Source: Acidimicrobiaceae bacterium (GTDB taxonomy: Bacteria; Actinomycetota; Acidimicrobiia; Acidimicrobiales; Ilumatobacteraceae). From it: a DNA stretch of 7,652 bases. A model generated the notes under the pieces. That model was given only the letters and a program-made list of their open reading frames with translations, ran no database searches and was not told the DNA's origin. A program made the translations under genes and the position numbers. The stretch covers positions 1-7,652 of the forward strand of contig PMCN01000034.1 in the NCBI GenBank assembly GCA_003154135.1, given 5' to 3'. Positions 1 through 5,415 of the stretch are shown in pieces (the stretch's first letter is position 1; every line of letters starts with the position of its first letter).

Positions 1-389
1 CGAGTGGCTCTCCCGGTGGGCTCGGGGCCGAGCAGGGCCTCCGCCTTGCGGGCGAGCAGGCGTGGCCCGGTGCTGAAGCCGGTGAGTGGCTCGGTGGGAT
101 GCTCGGCAGGGCTGCCCTCGAGTGCCCGCAGGGCGGTCGACACGGCGTCGATGGTGGCGAGCACGTGGGCCTCCGAACGCCCCAGTGACGACAGGCCGAG
201 GGCAGCCAGATCGTCCTGGAGCACACGCAGGTCGCGACTGCGCAGCGCCACGAAGTGGGCGAGGTTCTCGACGCTCGCGCGATGCACCTCGTGCACCTCG
301 TCGAGGACGTCGTCGGTGGGCGTCGCCCGTTCGACGATGCCGCGCAGTTCCCGCATCTCGGCCAGTACGTCACCGGTGCAATCCACCAC
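1..389 (-). CDS. Pyruvate kinase-like protein, N-terminal part (gene runs off the left edge)
   Basis: Read on the minus strand, this frame is open from GTG at 389 to the window edge, giving 129 codons without a stop. The protein contains an ENLAHFVALRSRDLR stretch (about residues 38-52) followed by LGLSSLGRSEAHVLATIDAV (about residues 60-79). I recognise this pair from the N-terminal extension of the non-canonical pyruvate kinase-like proteins found in actinobacteria and some proteobacteria. In those proteins a helical domain precedes the TIM-barrel pyruvate kinase domain. The barrel would begin just beyond the window, so no catalytic residue is visible and activity cannot be judged. GTG at 386 or ATG at 356 are alternative starts; an AGG lies just upstream of the GTG pair. 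The gene is divergent from the flavin oxidoreductase gene, and the 136-bp gap between them should hold promoters for both. The family call is fairly sure; the biochemical role is inferred only from the family name. Confidence 0.82.
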   Translation of the reverse strand, partial: MVDCTGDVLAEMRELRGIVERATPTDDVLDEVHEVHRASVENLAHFVALRSRDLRVLQDDLAALGLSSLGRSEAHVLATIDAVSTALRALEGSPAEHPTEPLTGFSTGPRLLARKAEALLGPEPTGRAT

Positions 390-423
390 ACCTACGACGT
401 TACGGCCGTGACGGGCCGACCCT

Positions 424-452
424 GTGAACCGCTGGTGAACGTTGGCCCAACG
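424..452. promoter_or_regulatory. Possible operator: spaced GTGAAC direct repeat plus adjoining inverted repeat
   Basis: In the divergent gap, GTGAAC occurs at 424-429 and again at 435-440, start to start 11 bp, about one helical turn. The second copy runs directly into a 13-bp palindrome, CGTTGG-C-CCAACG (440-452). This arrangement between divergent genes is what a transcription factor site can look like. No regulator gene for it is visible in the window and no convincing -35/-10 pair could be assigned, so it remains a suggestion. Confidence 0.25.
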
Positions 453-471
453 CCCGCCGACTTCCTGTCGT

Positions 472-507
472 CACTCCACCTCGCGCGAGTTCGCGCGAGG
501 TGGAGTG
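472..507. repeat. Perfect 17-bp-arm hairpin in the divergent gap
   Basis: Positions 472-488 and 491-507 are exact reverse complements separated by only two bases (GT at 489-490). The inner 8 bp of each arm, TCGCGCGA, is itself a palindrome, so it also forms a direct repeat across the centre. The hairpin ends 18 nt before the chosen ATG of the flavin oxidoreductase, and its right arm contains the only Shine-Dalgarno-like bases nearby (GAGG 497-500, GGAG 502-505). A terminator would be unexpected between divergent genes. A dispersed palindromic repeat, a protein-binding site or an RNA structure that hides the ribosome binding site are the alternatives. Its sequence is unrelated to the 47-bp repeat family further right. 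Confidence 0.7.
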
Positions 508-525
508 AGCGGCCAATCTGTGGGG

Positions 526-1791
526 ATGCACGACGTCGTCGTCATCGGTGCCGGGCTCGCCGGGCTGCGCTGTGCCACCGACCTCGCTGCCGAAGGCGTC
601 GACGTGGTGGTGCTCGAGGCCCGCGCTCGTGTCGGCGGGCGGGTGTGGAGCCATCGGTTCGCCGACGGCCAGACCTGCGAGCGTGGTGCCGAGTTCATCG
701 ACGGCGACCATCACGCGGTGCTCGCGCTGGCCGCCGAGCTCGGCCTCTCGCTCACCACCCGGTCGGCTGTGCTCGACCCTCACGCCACGCTGCTCGACGC
801 AGCGGGTCGAGCAGTGCCGATGTACCTCCACGCCACACTGGCCGACGACATCGCCCGGTGGGAGCGCGCCGTGGCTGCTCTCCAGCCGACCGACCCCTTC
901 GAGCACGCCACGCTCGCCGACCTGGTGAGCGGCCTCGGCCTGTCGGTGACGTCGCGCGTGGTCATCGGCCGCGACATCCGCACCGAGTACATGCTGCCGC
1001 CCGAGGAGGTGAGCCAGCGCTTCGCCGCCGAGCTCACGACGCGTCGGGTGCCGACCCAGCGCGAGGTCCATCGCGTGCGCGGCGGCAACGACCAACTCGC
1101 GTCGGGTCTCGCCGCCCGGCTCGGTGCCGCCGTGCGAGTGGCGACACCGGTGCACGAGGTGCGCGCCGACGAGGGCGCGGTGGTGCTCGCCGATGGCGAG
1201 GTGTTGCAGGCGGGCGCGGTGGTCGCTGCGGTGCCGCTGCCGGTGCTGTCGCGCATGTGGGCGGGCATGCCGCCGTCGCTCGGTGCAGTGGGCTACGGCG
1301 TCGGCGGCAAGATCAGCATGCAGTTCCAGCGCCGGCTGTGGCTCGACTACGGCCGCAACGGGCACGTGATGTCCGACCGTGCGTGGGGCCACCTGTGGGA
1401 GGCCACCGACGACCAGCCGGGCGATCGGGGTGTGCTCACCAACCTGCTCGCCTCCCACGACGGCGCCGCGTTCGTGTCGTTGCCCGATGCGGTCGACCAC
1501 GTCGTACGCGAGATCGACCGCATCTTCCCCGGCGCCCAGGGCCTGGCCGGCGAGCGGGTGGTGACGAACTGGACCGACGACCCGTACAGCCTCGGCTGCT
1601 ACTCGTGCTTCGGCCCGGGGCAATGGGCCGCCGCGCAACCAGCCCTGCACGCATGCCACGGCAGGCTGTGGCTGGCCGGCGAGCACGCCGACGGTTTCGC
1701 CGGGTTCATGGAGGGCGCGCTCCGCAGCGGCGCCCGCACCGCGACCCGACTCCTCGCCCGAGACGAGCCCCGAGACGAACTTTGGCGCTGA
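526..1791 (+). CDS. FAD-dependent amine oxidase-type oxidoreductase
   Basis: This 421-residue protein reads as a flavin monoamine oxidase-family enzyme, expected to oxidise an amine or related substrate with FAD in the cytoplasm. The N-terminus is a dinucleotide-binding fold: VVVIGAGLAGLRCA at residues 4-17 (GxGxxG), the acidic ribose-binding E31, then the ARARVGGRV motif at 32-40. A GGNDQL segment (187-192), a GKI lysine (K262), an aromatic WTDDPYSLGCYS stretch (349-360) and the C-terminal FAD signature LWLAGEHADGFAGFMEGALR (381-400) follow in the family order. Family members are typically 430-500 residues, so this one is compact. I chose ATG 526 because the first beta strand starts immediately; GTG at 520 or 505 is possible, and no well-spaced Shine-Dalgarno sequence supports 526. 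The last codons and the stop (Leu-Trp-Arg-TGA) lie inside the 47-bp palindromic repeat, so the C-terminus seems to have been set by that element. There is no signal peptide. The substrate cannot be told from sequence. Confidence 0.88.
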   Translation: MHDVVVIGAGLAGLRCATDLAAEGVDVVVLEARARVGGRVWSHRFADGQTCERGAEFIDGDHHAVLALAAELGLSLTTRSAVLDPHATLLDAAGRAVPMYLHATLADDIARWERAVAALQPTDPFEHATLADLVSGLGLSVTSRVVIGRDIRTEYMLPPEEVSQRFAAELTTRRVPTQREVHRVRGGNDQLASGLAARLGAAVRVATPVHEVRADEGAVVLADGEVLQAGAVVAAVPLPVLSRMWAGMPPSLGAVGYGVGGKISMQFQRRLWLDYGRNGHVMSDRAWGHLWEATDDQPGDRGVLTNLLASHDGAAFVSLPDAVDHVVREIDRIFPGAQGLAGERVVTNWTDDPYSLGCYSCFGPGQWAAAQPALHACHGRLWLAGEHADGFAGFMEGALRSGARTATRLLARDEPRDELWR

Positions 1792-1824
1792 GGCGGGCCT
1801 GCGGCCCGTCCCAGCGCCAAAGTT
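1778..1824 (+). repeat. 47-bp palindromic repeat, copy A (possible terminator)
   Basis: The 22-nt arms (1778-1799 and 1803-1824) pair around a 3-nt loop, TGC. The 13 outer pairs, AACTTTGGCGCTG against CAGCGCCAAAGTT, are perfect. The inner part has one A/C mismatch (1791/1811) and one G/T pair (1793/1809). The copy overlaps the end of the flavin oxidoreductase gene, whose TGA is at 1789-1791, and ends 19 nt before the sigma factor start. No run of T follows, so if it terminates transcription it does so as a U-less hairpin. Two further copies lie at 3602-3648 and 4605-4651. Confidence 0.93.
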
Positions 1825-1830
1825 GACGTG

Positions 1831-1835
1831 AAAGG
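1831..1835 (+). promoter_or_regulatory. Ribosome binding site that fixes the sigma factor start
   Basis: AAAGG at 1831-1835, followed by 8 nt and then GTG at 1844, is a normally spaced Shine-Dalgarno sequence. It favours GTG 1844 over the later in-frame GTG at 1886. It lies 6 nt beyond the palindromic repeat copy A, so folding of that repeat leaves it exposed. Confidence 0.6.
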
Positions 1836-1843
1836 ATCGTCGC

Positions 1844-2347
1844 GTGCCGGGGCTCTCACAGGGTGTGGGCGCGCTGCAGGGGGTCGTGATCGACGCAGTG
1901 GACGACTTCGATCGGTTCGTGTCCGTGGTGGGCGCGCGACTTCGACGCGTGCTGATTGCGCACCACGGCGTGGAGGTGGGCAACGACGCCACCGACGAGG
2001 CACTCGCGTATGCCTGGGAGCACTGGGGTCGGGTGCAGGTGATGGACAACCCGGCCGGCTACCTCTATCGCGTGGCGTCGTCGTCCGCCCGGCGCCATCG
2101 GCGTTGGCGACGCACGGTGGATCTGCCCTTCGAGCGCACGCGGCCCGACGAGCCGAGCGATCCGGGACTGCACACGGCGCTGGCGACGCTGACCCCTCCG
2201 CAACGGGTCTGCGTCGTGCTCGTTCACGTGTACGACTGGACGTACGACCAGACGGCCGAGGTGACCGGTTACTCGGTGGCCGCGGTCACCAACCACGTCC
2301 ACCGTGGCCTGCGCGGGCTGCGCCGAGCATTGGGGGAGCCCTCGTGA
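1844..2347 (+). CDS. ECF-type RNA polymerase sigma factor
   Basis: This 167-residue protein has the two-domain plan and size of extracytoplasmic-function sigma factors, resembling the actinobacterial SigE-like group. Residues about 22-90 form region 2: a helix beginning DFDRFVSVVGARLRRVL, an acidic helix with DATDEALAYAWEHW at 48-61, then NPAGYLYRVASSSARRHRRW at 69-88, where core RNA polymerase and the -10 element are contacted. Residues about 108-162 form region 4: LHTALATLTPPQRVCVVL, then a helix-turn-helix with YDQTAEVTGYSVAAVTNHVHRG at about 134-155, which would read the -35 element. No zinc-binding or extra C-terminal domain is present. GTG 1844 has a good ribosome binding site. The stop TGA overlaps the start GTG of the next gene by 4 nt, implying co-translation with the membrane protein. 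Its target promoters are not identifiable here. Confidence 0.9.
   Translation: MPGLSQGVGALQGVVIDAVDDFDRFVSVVGARLRRVLIAHHGVEVGNDATDEALAYAWEHWGRVQVMDNPAGYLYRVASSSARRHRRWRRTVDLPFERTRPDEPSDPGLHTALATLTPPQRVCVVLVHVYDWTYDQTAEVTGYSVAAVTNHVHRGLRGLRRALGEPS
2332..2338 (+). promoter_or_regulatory. Ribosome binding site inside the sigma factor 3' end
   Basis: GGGGGAG at 2332-2338 stands 5 nt before GTG 2344. It supports GTG 2344 as the start of the membrane protein rather than the much longer in-frame opening that begins near 1828 and would overlap the whole sigma factor gene. Confidence 0.55.
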
Positions 2348-3591
2348 ACGACGACCTCGAACGGCGGTTGGCGGCCTATCGCCCCGACCTCGATGGTGCG
2401 ATGCGGCAACACCGCGACCCTCGGCTCGGCAGCACCGAGCCGTCGCCCGGTCCGCGGCGGCGCGCACTGGTGCTGACGGCCGGGCTGGCGGTGGTGGCGC
2501 TCCTCGTGGGCACCGCCGTGCTCGTGAACCACGACGACGACCATGCGGTGGCCCCCGGCTCCACGGTGCCCGCCACCGATGTCGCGTCGACCCCGGCCGA
2601 AGGCGACTGGGCGTTCCTGGCGTCGTTCGGCAACGAGACGCCGGCACCCCCTATGCCTGCCTTCTGGCAGACGATGGACTTCGGCGACTTCCGCTTCGCC
2701 GTGCCACCAGGATGGGGGGTGCCCATCGCTGGGTCCGTCGAGTGCATGCTCGGCCAGTCGCCGTCCGGGGTCGTGCTGGTGCCATCGTCCAGCGAGATGT
2801 CGTGCAGCACCGGACCGTCGGGTCCGACAACGACTGCGGCGCCGGCCCTTCCCACGCTCACCGTGCGACGATCGACAGGCACGATGGCCGACGGCGACAC
2901 CGTGCAGGTGGGCACGCTGACGGCCCGCCGCGTCGTCGACCCCGCATGCTCGACGTGTGCGCCGATCTATCGCTTCGCCGACGACTACGAGGTCACGGTG
3001 ACGGGCGACGATGCGTCGCGCATCCTCGCGACCTTCACCGACTCCGGTGCACGCCGCGTGTTGCAGAACGGCACGGTCGCCGACACCTCCACGTGGAAGA
3101 CGGTGGAGTTCGACGGCGTCGCGGTGCGGGTGCCGTCGTCGTGGCCCACCGAAGATCTACCGTCGACCCTCTTCCACACCACCGATGCGGCAGGCAACGT
3201 GAACGGCGGGGGCGGGATGGTCGACCCCGGCACGTGCAACGGGTCGCTCTTCGGCAACACCGCCCAGCCGACCGCATACATCGGCGCGTCGGACTTGACC
3301 CCCTCGTGCGCCGTGGAGCTCTCGTGGAACATCTCGCCGAGGGAGAGCGTGTGGATCCGCGCCGAGGCCTCGTCCCCCGATGCTGCGAGCGGCAGCTCCA
3401 TCGCACGGGGCTCGAGCAACGGTCTCGACGTCGCGGTGCTCGGCGTCGACGAGGCGCAGCACTGGTCGCCCGACATCGCCCTCGAGCTCGTCGTACGCAC
3501 CGCTCACGACACCGTGCTCGTGTCGCTCGGCGTCGGCACCGACGCGTCGATCGCCCGCGCGGTCCTGCACTCCCTCCACGCAACTGCGTGA
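2344..3591 (+). CDS. Single-pass membrane protein, candidate regulatory partner of the sigma factor, with duplicated ectodomain
   Basis: The 415-residue product has a charged cytoplasmic N-terminus (1-40), one membrane helix (about 41-61, ALVLTAGLAVVALLVGTAVLV) and a large extracytoplasmic region. The N-in orientation is suggested by RRR at 38-40. The ectodomain seems to be two copies of one module: WQTMDFGDFRFAVPPGW at 108-124 aligns without gaps with WKTVEFDGVAVRVPSSW at 251-267, and each module ends in a GDDAS/GTDAS strand-helix turn (221-225, 398-402). Six cysteines (134, 154, 202, 205, 298, 322) lie outside and could form disulphides. Its start overlaps the sigma factor stop by 4 nt, a layout typical of anti-sigma genes. 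However, the cytoplasmic part is only about 40 residues and lacks the HxxxCxxC zinc motif of classical anti-sigma domains. It may be an anti-sigma factor of a different kind or simply a co-expressed envelope sensor. I do not recognise a named family. Confidence 0.78.
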   Translation: MNDDLERRLAAYRPDLDGAMRQHRDPRLGSTEPSPGPRRRALVLTAGLAVVALLVGTAVLVNHDDDHAVAPGSTVPATDVASTPAEGDWAFLASFGNETPAPPMPAFWQTMDFGDFRFAVPPGWGVPIAGSVECMLGQSPSGVVLVPSSSEMSCSTGPSGPTTTAAPALPTLTVRRSTGTMADGDTVQVGTLTARRVVDPACSTCAPIYRFADDYEVTVTGDDASRILATFTDSGARRVLQNGTVADTSTWKTVEFDGVAVRVPSSWPTEDLPSTLFHTTDAAGNVNGGGGMVDPGTCNGSLFGNTAQPTAYIGASDLTPSCAVELSWNISPRESVWIRAEASSPDAASGSSIARGSSNGLDVAVLGVDEAQHWSPDIALELVVRTAHDTVLVSLGVGTDASIARAVLHSLHATA

Positions 3592-3601
3592 CCCGCCGAC
3601 G

Positions 3602-3648
3602 AACTTCGGCGCTGAGGCGGGCCCGTGGCCCGTCCCAGCGCCAAAGTT
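3602..3648 (+). repeat. 47-bp palindromic repeat, copy B (possible terminator)
   Basis: This copy has the same layout as copy A, with loop CGT (3624-3626). It begins 10 nt after the stop codon of the membrane protein gene. The left arm differs from copy A by one base, C at 3607 opposite A at 3643, which adds a mismatch; the 22-nt right arm is identical to copy A. Its placement directly after a stop codon suits a terminator that separates this gene from the downstream lipoprotein gene. Confidence 0.93.
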
Positions 3649-3705
3649 GAGTGGGGTGAGCAGGGGATTGGGTGCGAGAAGGGTCGCCTCGTTACCGTCG
3701 ACCGC

Positions 3706-4584
3706 ATGACTCACGCCCCCCGTCGTCTCCTCTTCGCCGCGCTCGCAGTCGGGCTGCTCGCCGCATGTTCCAGCGGCGGCACCGGCAACGGTGCCGCCTC
3801 CACGACCACCACCACCACCAGCACCACCACCTCCTCCGCGGGCACCACCGCCACGACCACGGCCGCCACCGCCGCCGGCACCAACGCAGCGACCGACGCA
3901 CCCACCACCACCTCGGGCGAGCTCGCCCACATGCGAGGCACGGCCTACACGTTCAACACGCCGGACCCCATCGTGGGCGCCACCATCAAGGTGGAGGAGC
4001 TGCCCGGCGTGACGGCCACCACCGGCGCCGACGGCAGCTACGACCTCGCGGTGCCCATGGGGTCGACCGTCACCGCCTACATCGAGGCCGCGGGTCACCA
4101 CTCGATCCACGTGCAGACGTTCATGCTCGACCAGGCCCACGACGGCGCCGAGCTCGACGGCGTGAACTTCCAGACGCCCACCGACGCCGTCTTCGACGCG
4201 CTGAAGGGCCTCGTCGGCGGGTTCGTCGGCAAGGATCCGTTCGGCGGCGGCTGTGTCATCGTCAGCACCGTCAGCGACGCCAAGGTGGTCGGCATGGACT
4301 TCCAGCAGTTCATCAACTTCCACCCGCACGGCGTGCCCGGCGCGACGGCCCGCATCTCGCCGGAGTCGGCGCAGCCGATCTACTTCAACGACCAGGTGAT
4401 CCCTGACGCCACGCAGCTCACCACGTCGGGCGACGGTGGCGTGCTGTGGGCCGACGTGCCGGTGGGCAACTACACGCTCACTGCCAGCAAGGCCGACACG
4501 AGCTTCGACACCGTGCGCGTGAAGTGCAAGGCCGACTGGGTGGTCAACGCCAGCCCGGTGTGGGGCCTGCACGCCAAGCCCTGA
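3706..4584 (+). CDS. Secreted lipoprotein with two carboxypeptidase-regulatory-like domains
   Basis: The 292-residue product begins with a lipoprotein signal peptide: RR at 6-7, a hydrophobic stretch LLFAALAVGLLAA, and a lipobox LAAC whose Cys21 would be lipidated. The mature protein would sit on the outer face of the membrane. A Thr/Ala/Ser-rich linker follows (about 32-70), encoded by a run of ACC-type codons and likely a flexible wall-spanning tether. Residues about 77-150 look like a carboxypeptidase regulatory-like beta sandwich: VGATIKVEELPG, then the TTGADGSYDLAVP turn that marks these folds. A second similar module spans about 181-275, with VPGATARISP and GVLWADVPVGNYTLTAS. No enzymatic domain is seen, so binding or structural roles are likeliest. 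ATG 3706 is chosen because it gives a proper signal peptide; a purine-rich GAGAAGGG lies too far upstream (about 22 nt) to be convincing. The ligand is unknown. Confidence 0.85.
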   Translation: MTHAPRRLLFAALAVGLLAACSSGGTGNGAASTTTTTTSTTTSSAGTTATTTAATAAGTNAATDAPTTTSGELAHMRGTAYTFNTPDPIVGATIKVEELPGVTATTGADGSYDLAVPMGSTVTAYIEAAGHHSIHVQTFMLDQAHDGAELDGVNFQTPTDAVFDALKGLVGGFVGKDPFGGGCVIVSTVSDAKVVGMDFQQFINFHPHGVPGATARISPESAQPIYFNDQVIPDATQLTTSGDGGVLWADVPVGNYTLTASKADTSFDTVRVKCKADWVVNASPVWGLHAKP

Positions 4585-4604
4585 CCCTCCCGTCCTCCTT
4601 TGCG

Positions 4605-4651
4605 TACTTTGGCGCTGAGGCGGGCCTGTGGCCCGTCCCAGCGCCAAAGTT
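4605..4651 (+). repeat. 47-bp palindromic repeat, copy C (between convergent genes)
   Basis: This is the third copy, with loop TGT (4627-4629). It differs from copy A by T instead of A at its first base and by one loop base; the right arm 4630-4651 is identical. It fills most of the 66-bp gap between the lipoprotein stop (4584) and the convergent VOC gene, and its final base is also the last base of the VOC stop codon (TGA, minus strand, 4653-4651). Because the stem folds in transcripts of either strand, each with one mismatch and one G-U pair, it could terminate both converging genes. Confidence 0.93.
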
Positions 4652-5415
4652 CAGAGGGAGCCGGTCGCGGGGTTGCGGTGGGTGAGGCAGTAGACGAGGC
4701 CTGCGGGGTCGCGCAGGGTGGTCCAGCGCTCGTGCGCCTGCACGAGCTCGGCGCCGAGGGCGACGTGATGGGCGGCGAGTGCGTCGACATCGTCGCCGGC
4801 CGCGAGGTCGAGGTGTGCCGACGCCACGGTGCGCGTGTCGTCGTCGCCGAGGCGCTGCAGCAGGACCCGCAACGGCATCGCGAGGGGCCGCTCGAGCACG
4901 CCGAACTCGGGGAGCGACGCCGGATGGTACGGCCAACCGGTGAAGGTCGACCAGAACTTGGCCTCCGCGGACAAGGCGGCTGCGGGCACGTCGAGGCACA
5001 CCTGGTCGGCTCGCGACGTGCCAACGCCCTCGATGCGATGCGGGCGCGGACGCTTGCTCTCGCCCTCGTGGCGCACGAGACAGAACGTGAGGCCCGCCGG
5101 CGATCGCATGATGCGGTGGCCGCGGTTCTCGACGAGCGTGGCGCCGAGCCCGACCGCGACGTAGCTCGCGACCCCGACGTCGTCGACGTGGAGATCGAGA
5201 TGCACGCCTCCCGGCCCATCGAGCACGCGCTGCACCCGCAAGAACGCGTCGCCATCGGCGGGCAGCAGCGTGGCGAACTCGCCGTGGTCGCCGCGCGCCG
5301 GTGACAGATGCGTGCCGGTGACCTCCTGCCAGAACTCGACGGCACGGTCGAACGACTCGGCCGGAAGGTCGACGAACGCAGTGAGCCAGTGGACGACGAC
5401 GCGTCCTTCAGACAT
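4651..5415 (-). CDS. Two-domain VOC family (glyoxalase-like) protein
   Basis: The 254-residue protein is a tandem of two vicinal-oxygen-chelate-type domains. The first covers about residues 9-117: WLTAFVDLPAESFDRAVEFW, VHLDLHVDDV at 71-80, GHRIMRSPAGLTFCLVRHEG at 99-118. The second covers about 135-246: CLDVPAAALSAEAKFWSTFTGWPY, SAHLDLAAGDD at 199-209, TLRDPAGLVYCLTHR at 233-247. Both repeat the family pattern of an N-terminal strand, an FW-containing helix, a HLDL strand and a final DP/SPAGLxxCL strand. Many relatives are uncharacterised glyoxalase-like proteins; metal binding is plausible (H72, H201) but not proven. ATG 5415 overlaps the stop of the upstream gene by 8 nt, and an AGG at 5427-5425 is suitably spaced, so translation is probably coupled. 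As the last gene of a transsulfuration operon it might act on a thiol or alpha-keto by-product, but that is inference from position alone. Confidence 0.86.
   Translation of the reverse strand: MSEGRVVVHWLTAFVDLPAESFDRAVEFWQEVTGTHLSPARGDHGEFATLLPADGDAFLRVQRVLDGPGGVHLDLHVDDVGVASYVAVGLGATLVENRGHRIMRSPAGLTFCLVRHEGESKRPRPHRIEGVGTSRADQVCLDVPAAALSAEAKFWSTFTGWPYHPASLPEFGVLERPLAMPLRVLLQRLGDDDTRTVASAHLDLAAGDDVDALAAHHVALGAELVQAHERWTTLRDPAGLVYCLTHRNPATGSL

Noticed and set aside
4..411. Plus-strand open frame of 135 codons at the left edge
   Set aside because: Its product is rich in Ser and Arg with no domain pattern, while the opposite strand encodes a recognisable pyruvate kinase-like N-terminus over the same bases.
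1778..1824. Small proteins ending TLALRRACGPSQRQS read through the palindromes
   Set aside because: The repeat happens to be open in one forward frame and in a similar reverse frame, so the same peptide tail recurs in unrelated frames. It is a by-product of the repeat, not a conserved peptide.
1823..1828. TTGACG at the end of repeat copy A as a -35 box for the sigma factor gene
   Set aside because: No -10-like hexamer lies at the right distance before the start codon at 1844, and other copies of the repeat do not continue with the same bases.
1828..2343. Long upstream extension of the membrane protein frame, beginning near 1828
   Set aside because: It would overlap the entire sigma factor gene in another frame and gives an Arg/Gly-rich sequence typical of an out-of-frame reading; GTG 2344 has its own ribosome binding site and a sensible membrane-protein N-terminus.
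3804..3834. ACC trinucleotide repeat tract
   Set aside because: It encodes the Thr-rich linker of the lipoprotein; codon repeats of this kind are usual in such linkers and need no separate explanation, though length may vary between strains.
3157..4647. Long minus-strand open frame opposite the lipoprotein gene
   Set aside because: It is long because of GC-rich codon bias. The product has poly-Gly runs and no family pattern, and it crosses two palindromic repeats and two convincing plus-strand genes.
1778..4651. The three repeats as a CRISPR array
   Set aside because: The spacing is about 1.8 kb and 1.0 kb with full genes in between, there are no short spacers, and no cas genes are present.
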